This document shows, in pieces, positions 1 to 11,200 of a stretch of DNA of 64,000 bases (within the stretch, counting starts at the first letter, position 1; every line of letters begins with the position of its first letter). Position numbers and translations under genes: made by a program. This DNA comes from Nipponacmea schrenckii (lineage: Eukaryota; Mollusca; Gastropoda; Lottiidae), in NCBI GenBank assembly GCA_030562195.1, contig JAUJPP010000012.1, positions 19,344,001 through 19,408,000 of the forward strand, read 5' to 3'. The notes under the pieces are model-generated. The model searched no databases. It was given only the letters and a program-made list of their open reading frames with translations, and was not told the DNA's origin.

Positions 1-1515
1 AAAAACATTCTAACACAAAATATTGACCTCTGTTAAAAGGAAATTTTTCCTGGATATAATGTATTGTTTTTATCAATTCATGTTAATCATTCAATTATTA
101 AGCGAAGTCAGTTACTCATTCAGATAATAAAGAGATAGAAGAATAAAATTGAAAAGTCTCCTCTACCAGCTTTCCTGATAAGGATTATATCCGTATGGAA
201 ATTGAAAATTCAATATTGTATTGTCATTTGAAAGGCATGGTGTTATCGAAAATTTCGAGACGTAAGGAATCTTAAACCAGAATCGTCGGTAATGGTAATT
301 TGAAGATAGCTTGCCAGGTAAGGTAACATACGCCCACTGCAGCATTGAATTTGAAAAATAAATAGAGCAATAACTCAAGAACATTCACTGAATTAATATT
401 GAAGTTAAGGGCTAAAACTAAAATTGTCAAATTAGAACTTGACCACCATCTTATCTATTTCAATACTCATACCAAGTTTCATCAAATCTATTAAAAAATT
501 GTAGCTTATTTTACTAAGTCAAGGGCAATAACCCAAAAACCATTTGTAAAAAAAAGTCAGAAATTCAATCTTGACTAATGTCTTATCAATTCTGATGCTT
601 ACACCAATTTCCATCAAAATCCTTTGAAAATCACAACCACAATAGAATTTTGACGCAATTTTACTAATAACTCAAAAACCTTTCATGCGATAATTTCCAT
701 TTTCGAACTTGACGGAGATATCATCAATATATACATGTATACCAAGTTTCATCAAGATCGGATTAAAATTGTAGCTTCTATTGTGAATACAACCCGAATT
801 TGACGCGTTTTACTAAGTCAAGGGCAATAACTAAAAAACCGCTCATGCCATTATTTCTATTTTCGAACTTGACCGAGATATCATCAATATATACATGTAT
901 ACCAAGTTTCATTAAGATCGGATAAAAACTGTAGCCTCTATTGTGGATACAACCCAAATTTGACACGTTTTTACTAAGTCAAGGGCAATAACTCAAAAAC
1001 CGCTCATGCGATTATTTCTATTTTCGAACTTGACCGAGATATCATCAATATATACATGTATACCAAGTTTCATTAAGATTGGATAAAAACTGTAGCCTCT
1101 ATTGTGGATACAACCCAAATTTGACGCGTTTTTACTAAGTCAAGGGCAATAACTCAAAAACCGCTCATGCGACTATTTCTATTTTCGAACTTGACGGAGA
1201 TATCATCAATATAATACCAAGTCTCATTAAGATCGGATAAAAACTGTAGCCTCTATTGTGGATACAAACCAAATTTGACGCGTTTTTACTAAGTCAAGTG
1301 CAATAACTCAAAAACTGTTCATGCGATAATTTCCATTTTCGAACTTGACCGAGATATCATCAATATATACATGTATACTAAGTTTCATTAAGATCGGATA
1401 AAAACTGTAGCCTCTATCGTGGATACAACAAATGTGGACGGACCGACGGACCGACGGACGGACGGACAGGGGCGACGTCAATATACGTCCACATTTCCAT
1501 GTGGGCGTATAAAAA
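1..1515 (+). repeat. Helitron-like element with ~160 bp tandem core and terminal hairpin
   Basis: Several tandem copies of a ~160 bp unit are visible; the phrase TACTAAGTCAAGGGCAATAA recurs near 811, 972, 1133 and 1287, with more diverged copies to the left. The core is followed by a GGAC/GACG microsatellite (about 1,435-1,470) and then an inverted repeat, ATACGTCCACAT...ATGTGGGCGTAT (about 1,482-1,510), ending in an A run. The same end, reversed, recurs at 26,978, 27,292, 30,138 and 30,953. Tandem cores with microsatellite and hairpin ends are known in molluscan non-autonomous Helitron-like elements of the pearl type; the assignment here is inference. No coding region is seen. Confidence 0.6.
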
Positions 1516-1621
1516 GTATAATTGTATCTTGAAGAAAAATGGCTTTATTTGTTATTCAGACCACACTTAATTGATCTTTCAACACGAGTAAACTCTTGAT
1601 GCAAACTTTACTTTCTTGTAG

Positions 1622-4238
1622 TATGGCAAGTGAGTTGAATGAAATCCACATAACTGAATATCGATGAAAACAGTTATGTGAAAGGTAAGATTCATCATGT
1701 TCACCAATATAGTTACTGTTACATTATTGTTGTAGTGTCATTTGGCTTGACATTTGCGATGGACATTATAATTTGTGAACCTTAACTAATAAACGTCAGG
1801 CGGCTGAAATTCAGAATATTGCAATTGCAAATGCCCGAGGCCCTTTCAAAAGCAAGAAAATTTTCGACTTCAGATCACTCTCCATTGAAATGTTTACCCT
1901 TTGTTAACTAGTGAACTATTTAATATACTGTATTTGCAGGTCATGTGAATTCTAGTTTTGACGAAATCAAACGTATTGAATGTAATTAGTTACGTGAAAG
2001 GTAAGGAAATCCAACAATTTCTTTTATATTGGTATTTTACTTTATATCGAAACTAGATGTCCTGTTTTGGAATTTTTATCTGAATCAGCTCGGAGACCAA
2101 TTCACGTCTCAAAAACAGTGGAACAAGGGATATATTGTGTAGCCATCTGGATTGGATGGTCTTCAAGATAGTAAAGTCCTTCAGGGAACCTTTAAACGCA
2201 ACAGAAATTCGGAATTCATTTTTCGACGGAAGAAAATTTATTTGACATTAAAGTTGACATGAATGTCGATAGCTGCCTGATCTTTAGTTTTGAAAAGAAT
2301 TTGACAAAAATTTCGCCATGCAGAACAGTTAAGACACAAGTAATTCATATGAGCAGATTCATTCATTCAATCAAATCAGTGGAATGCAAAAGCAGGTGGA
2401 AAGGAACTCTCGTAAACTATTTTTCATGATGAACGAACTCTATTAATTTTATTTGATATCTCTGCATAATTTTCATTGAAGGTGGCGTGTATGTTGAAGA
2501 CACATATTGAACGAAATGAGCATATTATAGCAAAAGGTAACCACATTCATTCTTTTATACATAAGATTGGATAGTTTTCCCAGTTTCCCAGACATATGTC
2601 CTAATGTGGATTAAATAGCGATAGGCCAGTTCTCATTTAATTTGATTTGCTTGCTTGCTTGCTTACATTTCATTTCATCTCACTGTGTGATATGTCAAGA
2701 CAAGGAGCATTATCAAAAAGAGCTTTACAGGTAAGCCAATAATTATTTGAAACGGGTCAATTTGATCTTAAAATAAATTATTTTTAACTTTTCAATCTCA
2801 CTCTCAAATGCGTAGCATCGATTTCTTAAATATTTCGTTCCATGAATTCCCCACCCAGTTAACAGGTATATGGTTTCAATACTCGCCCGCTCTCCTTATT
2901 TTTTTTTCAATATATTATATATACACATATTGACCCTTCTTGAGAACTTACTCGACTGACTCATTCACTCATTCGCTTCGTCTCGCTCAACAGCAATTCA
3001 ACAATTTAAGGAATTTGAGCAAAACGAAAATACTAGAAATCCGTTGGACAATCCGTCATTTCAAGAGACGATCCTTTAAAAGTTCTATTTCTAAATACAA
3101 TAATGTATAATGCAAGGGAATACTAAATATACATAAAATAAACATTACATTTGTATTGTAGGCAATGCTAGCCGGGGCAGATTTTTGGAAGCACTGATCA
3201 TGTATTAGTTTTGAAATATATTGAACAAAACAAGTTAATAAGTGTGAAATAAGGTAAGCCAGATGAAACATTTATTGATCAAGACTTTGGAAAGTTGATT
3301 TTATTTCCAAATAGATATATTACAGGAGATTTGTTATTAGTATCATATGCAACATGAGATGATCTCATAGATAAGGCAATAAAGGTAAACCAATTTCAAC
3401 ACATCTCATTTTATTCATTCATTGAGCTAACACCGGGACGACATCTTAATATAATGAATTAAACAAGTATAATAGAATGGTATTAAATAAGATAAGTTAA
3501 TTGAAACATTTTTTGACACAATGTTTGCAGAGTTAAAGCCATTTCCAATTTGCTGTGCAAACTATGATTTTTGTTATCAGGAACACACATGCCGCATGAG
3601 ATGCTCTTATCAATTTATTCATTAATTATATCCTTTGAAGGTGAGGTGGTTGTGAAAGAAACAATTTGATTTCATATCATATGATATGAGATGATTTGAT
3701 ACAAAACAAAAACATCTATAGCGAATGTCAACAAATTTACATAAAGGGTAAGCCATTTAAAACACATTTTTCAGTTGGGACATCATAATTTGGCTGCCAC
3801 ATTTCAGATAATTGAAACCACGAATTTGAACCGAAAATCTTTAATTGAAAATATACAAAATTATTTAAATCTTCATGTAATCTCTTCAAAGCTGATCGCA
3901 CAATATGCATTTTAGGCAGGAATGTTTTCAACTTCAGTCTTCAACTAATCTAACCGTAAATCACTATACAACTCTGTTTATAACAACAATATTGTTACTT
4001 GATAGGTTGAAAATCCAACATTATTTGTCGAAATCAACAAAAATTTCTAATATGAAATTGCGCTGACAATTTCTTCATGTACACTTTATTCTAACAGTGA
4101 AGTGGGCTGATTATTTATACTCTTTCGTTTTATTTCATTTGATGGTTACCTGGGTGTGAAAGGCCGAGTTAGAGTTTTGAAAAGGTTTAGATAAGTTTAA
4201 ATATTGAACGTTTTGATATAGAACTTTATTTGCAAAAG
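1622..4238 (+). other. Ladder of short exon-like units, each ending in a strong splice donor
   Basis: Short segments are bounded by acceptor-like and donor-like signals: 1622-1684, 1940-2000, 2482-2536, a unit ending at 2730 with no clear acceptor, 3162-3253, 3326-3384, 3641-3747 and 4098-4238. Most donors read AAAG|GTAAG or AAGG|TAAGCC-like. A homologous unit near 3,500 has its donor changed to GATAAG. Sequence after the donors at 3,253 and 3,500 is clearly related (both have a TGAAACATTT-like stretch), so the array probably grew by duplication. Only 2482-2536 has a clean open frame from an ATG; others have stops in all frames. It may be noncoding or alternative 5' UTR exons of an unseen gene, or a decayed repeat. 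Confidence 0.35.
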
Positions 4239-4617
4239 GTAAGCCCTTTAAGTAAATCTAAATCATAGGCTGAGCAGGAGCTGTTAACTGTGCTGTGGTA
4301 AATTTGTTTATAAATGATTCTTTTTGTCGATACGTTTTTTAATTGACTTTATAGTTAAAATTTCGGAATTTACAGCGTTATACAAGTAGGCTATACACAT
4401 TGAGTTTTTTTTTCTTAAAGTTAAAAGTTTAAATAAAAACAAAAAATATGTCAAGAAAAAATATTTGCGTCTAGCAATTCTCAAGATATGCGATACATGT
4501 ACAAAAGTGACACCAGATCCATTCGATAGTACTGTTTCTTACCTTGAGATTGTTTTAATCGTCTTCACATGCGAAATTCATACTTGCCCCAGACTGCTTT
4601 TCCACTGAAGTGTCTGT

Positions 4618-5096
4618 TTAAAGGGGCACAATCTTGATTTTTAGGGGTCGTTTTGGGCCTTTGTTACATTTAAACAGTCCTCAGAAATACTCAAGCTCTA
4701 AGAAAATCGCAAAATACCTTGAAATAAACCTCAAAAATTTCACTTTTTATTTTTTTCCGTGCTGTACGCGGCTGGTCTTCAGTCAGTCTGAAAATTGTGT
4801 GTCCTGTTGACAAAATCTACAATTGCTATTACATGTACTTTCTTTTTGTTTTATCAGTGTGGGCCTGCGCAGTAGTCTATTTATAAGTCTTTGATTTTCC
4901 AATATGGCGGGACGTTCATAATATCTTAAGACATTATGATTTTCAAACACTGATAAATATGTATACCCATGGATTTGAAGGCTCAAATTTCAAAGGTAAG
5001 CTCTGTAGACTATTTCTGATTAGCTAAACAAAAGATTTCATGTGTTTGAGGCTGTCGGATGATTGTCCGAAACAAATCAAGACTGTGCCCCTTTAA
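4618..5096 (+). mobile_element. TTAA-bounded MITE (family A), copy 1
   Basis: The element begins TTAAAGGGGC and ends GCCCCTTTAA. Together with three other copies (27,867; 32,219; 47,320) it defines terminal inverted repeats close to AGGGGCCCAGGCTT flanked by TTAA, as expected for a non-autonomous element using TTAA targets (piggyBac-like target preference, inferred). The interior holds an AATATGGCGGGACG motif, an ATG, about 12 open codons and a perfect donor CAAAG|GTAAGC near 4,994. No transposase is encoded. Confidence 0.75.
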
Positions 5097-5984
5097 CGTG
5101 AAATTTGCACATCCAATAAGCCGTCCTCGCCTGTAAAGAAGTCTGGATACTTATCTGTATATCTTAGTCTTTTCCCTGTATGTCAGCGAGGCGCGTTCAT
5201 CGTCTTAAAGTTTTCTCTTGTTGTGCCAAAAATCTTTTACCTTCAACATGCATGGATTCTTCTTTAAATAATACCGAAATAGTTTCGTTTGGTGTTGATT
5301 AGACGCAGAATATAATGTCTATTGTCTGGATAATATTTGATCTTGTTTATCTAATTGTTATTCATAACGAACAATGTAATACAATGAATAAAATCTCGAT
5401 GTACAGAACATCGAAACGAATTTAAAGAGACAAAACCATCTAACTTTTTAATTCATTGAGCAAATTGGATTTTTTCCAATAATATCCAAAGCTTGATTCA
5501 ATCTTATGAATAGTCTCTAAATAACTTAATGATGCATTTATTTGATTTCGATGTTTAGTAGATATTGGTACGAATAGGTTTAGAATTTACTGCAAATTTT
5601 GAACTAATAGAACTTTCGAGTTAGAGGAAAAGTGAAGTAGACAACTGTGGGTAGATCTATTATTCATTTGTTTAAGCAGTGCCCATTTCACCAGAAGGCA
5701 AAGGAAGACAAATTCAAATAGGACAACCGCTCGAAAATAAATAAATGCCTTCTATAAAATATTTGGAATTTCTGCAATGGTGCGTTTTAAACTTATGGTT
5801 ACCCTTTAAACATATCCTACTTTTAATCCGATATTTCATAGTCAATAATAGTGAGCATTGATTACACATTTTACAGGGCGCTTAACAAGTCAATGTAAAA
5901 TTTGATCAGCTGACGGGGCCTAATGACGTATTTCCATGCAAACCCAATGGGAAATTATACATGTTCTGACCCAATTTGGACTTA
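5097..5984. other. Intergenic, nothing recognised
   Basis: AT-rich sequence with no splice-bounded open frame and no repeat matching others in the window. A long A run (about 5,984-6,003) marks the junction with the following 354 bp repeat. Confidence 0.5.
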
Positions 5985-6760
5985 AAAAAAAAAAAAAAAA
6001 AAAAGTTCTCGGAATCCACTTCTATGCACTTTGGGGGAGACTTGGGGAAGCACTGAGTCCAAAAAACCAAGTTAAATCGATTTTCAAGACAAAAAATTTT
6101 GGCCCAAAATTTCACTTTTGACCCACAGGTAGCTACCTGTGTGACATTGTCGAAATTCACTGTTTTCAAAAATTCCAACTTTGAAGCTTCGTCACGGCCA
6201 AACTATTTGAGATAGAAAGCTGAAATTTACACACCTTATAGCCTGAATAGTTAGCTATCCAATACTGCAAACCGCAATGCCGTACCTGCCCTACTCTGGA
6301 AGTTATGGGCGGTTCTGTAAAATCAGGATTTTTTGGCACTTTTTCGCAAAAAAAAAAAGTTCTCGGAATCCACTTCTATGCACTTTGGGGGAGACTTGGG
6401 GAAGCACTGAGTCCAAAAAACGAGTTATGGGCGGTTCTGTAAAATCAGGATTTTTTGGCACTTTTTCGCAAAAAAAAAAAGTTCTCGGAATCCACTTCTA
6501 TGCACTTTGGGGGAGACTTGGGGAAGCACTGAGTCCAAAAAACCAAGTTAAATCGATTTTCAAGACAAAAAATTTTGGCCCAAAATTTCACTTTTGACAT
6601 TGTCGAAATTCACTGTTTTCAAAAATTCCAACTTTGAAGCTTCGTCACGGCCAAACTATTTGAGATAGAAAGCTAAAATTGACACACCTTATAGCCTGAA
6701 TAGTTAGCTATCCAATACTGCAAACCGCAATGCCGTACCTGCCCTACTCTGGAAGTTATA
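5985..6760 (+). repeat. 354 bp tandem repeat, left outlier copies
   Basis: Holds one complete monomer of the 354 bp family (next GTTCTCGGAATCC at about 6,359) and two rearranged copies. The second is cut to ~123 bp by an internal deletion. The third lacks the palindrome CACAGGTAGCTACCTGTG: CACTTTTGACCCACAGG...GTGTGACATTG has collapsed to CACTTTTGACATTG between flanking TGAC repeats. The block ends at GGAAGTTAT, where the 179 bp satellite starts. The same monomers resume at 13,431. Confidence 0.85.
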
Positions 6761-6763
6761 AAG

Positions 6764-8226
6764 CCCCTACTTCAGTATACTACCGCTACCGGAAATGATG
6801 ATCCAAATTTTTTCATTTTTTTTATGATGTGACCTACAGACACTGACGATGACTCACATGGCTCTAGAGTCACCTCACTGTCCCACACTGATCAGTACAG
6901 GGCCTTTTTGTAAGCCTACATATCGTCTATATAAGCCATATTTCGCCTACTTCAGTATACTACCGCTACCGGAAATGATGATAAAAATTTTTTGATTTTT
7001 TTTATGTGACCCACAGACACTGACAATGACTCACATGGCTCGAGAGTCACCTCACTGACCCACACTGTCCAGTACAGGGCCTTTAAGTAAGCCTACATAT
7101 CGTTTAAAGAGGCCATATAGCCCCTACTTCAGTAAACTACCGCTACCGGAAATGATGATAAAAAATTTTTGATTTTTTTTATAATGTGACACACAGACAC
7201 TTACACTAACTCACAAGGCTCGAGAGTCACCTCACTAACCCACACTGTCCAGCAACGGGCCTTAAAGTAAGCATACATATCTTGTATACAAGCCATATAG
7301 CCCCTACTTCAGTATACTACCGCTACCGGAAATAAGGATCCAAAAAATTAGATTTTTTTCATGATGTAACCCACAGACACTGACAATGACTCACAACACT
7401 CAAGAGTTACCACACTGTCCCACACTGCCCAGTACAGGGTCTTTAAGTAAGCCTACATATCGTCTATATAAGCCATAAAGCCCCTACTTCAGTATACTAC
7501 CGCTACCGGAAATGATGATAAAAATTTTTTGATTTTGTTATGTGACCCACAGACACTGACAATGACTCACATGGCTCGAGAGTCACCTCACTGACCCACA
7601 CTGTCCAGTACAGGGCCTTTAAGTAAGCCTACATATCGTTTAAAGAGGCCATATAGCCCCTACTTCAGTAAACTACCGCTACCGGAAATGATGATCCAAA
7701 AAATTAGATTTTTTCATGATGTAACCCACAGACACTGACAATGACTCACAACACTCGAGAGTTACCACACTGTTCCACACTGTCCAGTACAGGGCCTTTA
7801 AGTAAGCCTACATATCGTCTTTATAAGCCATATAGCCCCTACTTCAGTATACTACCGCTACCGGAAATGATGATCCAAATTTTTTTATTTTTTTATGATG
7901 TAACCTACAGACACTGACGATGACTCACATGGCTCTAGAGTCACCTCACTGTCCCACACTGATCAGTACAGGGCTTTTAAGTAAGCCTACATATCGTCTA
8001 TATAAGCCATATAGCCCCTACTTCAGTATACTACCGCTACCGGAAATGATGATCAAAAAAACTTAATTTTCTCATGATGTGACCCACAGATACTGACGAT
8101 GACTCACATGGTTCGAGAGTCACCTCATTGACCCACACTGTCCAGTAGCGGGCCTTTAAGTAAGCCTACATATCGTCTATATAGGCCATATAGCCGCTAC
8201 GTCAGTATACTACCGCTACCGGAAAT
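6764..8226 (+). repeat. ~179 bp satellite, forward-oriented block
   Basis: About eight tandem monomers of 177-181 bp; the word TTCAGTATAC recurs at 6,771, 6,951, about 7,128, 7,308 and 7,488. Each has a nearly invariant box ACTACCGCTACCGGAAAT, a variable A/T-run segment, and a GACTCACATGG...CAGTACAGGGCC segment. No coding capacity is apparent. The block ends abruptly after GGAAAT at about 8,226. Confidence 0.9.
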
Positions 8227-11200
8227 ACTGGGCAGTGTGGGTCAGTGAGGTGACTCTCAAGCCTTGTGAGTTAGTGTCAGTGTCTGTGGGTCACATCATA
8301 AAAAAATAAAAAAATTTGGATCATCATTTCCGGTAGCGGTAGTATACTGAAGTAGGGGCTATATGGCTTATATAGACGATATGTAGGCTTACTTAAAGGC
8401 TCTGCACTAGACAGTGTGGGACAGTGTGGTAACTCTCGAGTGTTGTGAGTCATTGTCAGTGTCTGTGGGTTACATCATGAAAAAATCTAATTTTTTGGAT
8501 TATCATTTCCGGTAGCGGTAGTATACTGAAGTAGGGGCTACATGGCTTGTATAGACGATATGTAAGCTCACTTAAAGGCGCGTTGCTGGACAGTGAGGTG
8601 ACTCTCGAGCCTTGTGAGTTAGTGTCAGTGTCTGTGGGTCACATCATAAAAAAATCAAAAAATTTTGATCATCATTTCCGGTAGCGGTAGTATACTGAAG
8701 TAGGGGCTATATGGCGTATATAGACAATATGTAGGCTTACTTAAAGGCCCTGTACTGGACAGTGTGGGTCAGTGAGGTGACTCTCGAGGTATGTGAGTCA
8801 TTGTCATTGTCTGTGGGTAACATCATACAAAAATCTAATTTGTTGGATCCTTATTTCCGGTAGCGGTAGTATATTGAAGTAGGGGCTATGTGGCTGGTAT
8901 ATTTGATATGTAGGCTTACTTAAAGGCCCTGTACTGGACAGTGTGGGTCAGTGAGGTGACTCTCGAGCCATGTGAGTCATTGTCAGCGTCTGTGGGTCAC
9001 ATCATAAAAAAATCAACAAATTTTGATCATCATTTCCGGTAGCGGTAGTATACTGAAGTAGGGGCTATATGGCGTATATAGACAATATGTAGGCTTACTT
9101 AAAGGCCCTGTACTGGACAGTGTGGGTCAGTGAGGTGACTCTCGAGTCATGTGAGTCATTGTCATTGTCCGTGGGTCACATCATAAAAAAATCTAATTTT
9201 TTGGATCCTTATTTCCGGTAGCGGCAGTATACTGAAGTAGGGGCTATATGGCTTATATAGACAATATGTAGGCTTACTTAAAGGCCCTGTACTGGACAGT
9301 GTGGGTCAGTGAGGTGACTCTCGAGCCATGTGAGTCATTGTCAGTGTCTATGGGTCACATCATAAAAATTTTTAATTTTTTTGGATCCTTATTTCCGGTA
9401 GCGGTAGTATACTGAATTAGGGGCTATATGGCCTATATAGACGATATGTAGGCTTACTTAAAGGCCCTGTACTGATCAGTGTGGGACAGTGAGGTGACTC
9501 TAGAGCCATGTGATTCATCGTCAGCGTCTGTGGGTCACATCATAAAAAAATAAAAATTTTTGGATCATCATTTCCGGTAGCGGTAGTATACTGAAGTAGG
9601 GGCTATATGGCTTATATAGACGATATGTAGACTTACTTAAAGGCCCTGTACTGGACAGTGTGGTACAGTGTGGTAACTCTTGAGTATTGTGAGTTAGGGT
9701 CAGTGTCTGTGGGTCACATCATAAAAAAATCAAAAATTTTTGATCATCATTTCCGGTAGCGGTAGTATACTGAAGTAGGGGCTATATGGCCTCTTTAGAC
9801 GATATGTAGGCTTACTTAAAGGCCCTGTACTGGACAGTGTGGATCAGTGAGGTGACTCTCGAGCCATGTGAGTCATCGTCAGTATCTGTGGGTCAAATCA
9901 TGAGAAAATTAAGTTTTTTTGATCATCATTTCCGGTAGCGGTAGTATACTGAAGTAGGGGCTATATGGCTTATGTAGACGATATGTAGGCTTACTTAAAG
10001 GCCCTGTACTGATCAGTGTGGACAGTGAGGTGACTCTAGAGCCATGTGAGTCATCGTCAGCGTCTGTGGGTCACATCATAAAAAAATTAAAAATTTTGGA
10101 TCATCATTTCCGGTAGCGGTAGTATACTGAGGTAGGGGCTATATGGCTTATATAGACGATATGTAGACTTACTTAAAGGCCCTGTACTGGACAATGTGGT
10201 AGAGTGTGGTAACTCTCGAGTATTGTGAGTTAGGGTCAGTGTCTGTGGGTCACATCATAAAAAAATCAAAAATTTTTGATTATCATTTCCGGTAGCGGTA
10301 GTATACTGAAGTAGGGGCTATATGGCCTCTTTAGACGATATGTAGGCTTACTTAAAGGCCCTGTACTGGACAGTGTGGGTCAGTGAGGTGACTCTCGAGC
10401 CATGTGAGTCATCGTCAGTATCTGTGGGTCACATCATGAGAAAACTAAGTTTTTTTTATCATCATTTCCGGTAGCGGTAGTATACTGAAGTAGGGGCTAT
10501 ATGGCTTATGTAGACGATATGTAGGCTTACTTAAAGGCCCTGTACTGATCAGTGTGGGACAGTGAGGTGACTCTAGAGCCATGTGAGTCATCGTCAGCGT
10601 CTGTGGGTCACATCATAAAAAAATAAAAATTTTTGGATCATCATTTCCGGTAGCGGTAGTATACTGAAGTAGGGGCTATATGGCTTATATAGACGATATT
10701 TAGGCTTACTTAAAGGCCCTGTACTGATCAGTGTGGGACAGTGAGGTGACTCTAGAGCCATGTGAGTCATCGTCAGCGTCTGTGGGTCACATCATAAAAA
10801 AATAAAAAAATTTGGATCATCATTTCCGGTAGCGGTAGAATACTGAAGTAGGGGCAATATGGCTTATATAGACGATATGTAGACTTACTTAAAGGCCCTG
10901 TACTGGACAGTGTGGTACAGTGTGGTAACTCTCGAGTATTGTGAGTTAGGGTCAGTGTCTGTGGGTCACATCATAAAAAAATCAAAAATTTTTGATCATC
11001 ATTTCCGGTAGCGGTAGTATACTGAAGTAGGGGCTATATGGCCTCTTTAGACGATATGTTGGCTTACTTAAAGGCCCTGTACTGGACAGTGTGGATCAGT
11101 GAGGAGACTCTCGAGCCATGTGAGTCATCGTCAGTATCTGTGGGTCACATCATGAGAAAATTAAGTTTTTTTGATCATCATTTCCGGTAGCGGTAGTATA

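Noticed and set aside
4783..4986. Minus-strand frame within the first MITE copy
   Set aside because: Broken in the other three copies of the element.
8215..8225. Satellite box as a CENP-B box
   Set aside because: The conserved box does not fit the TTCG....A..CGGG consensus.
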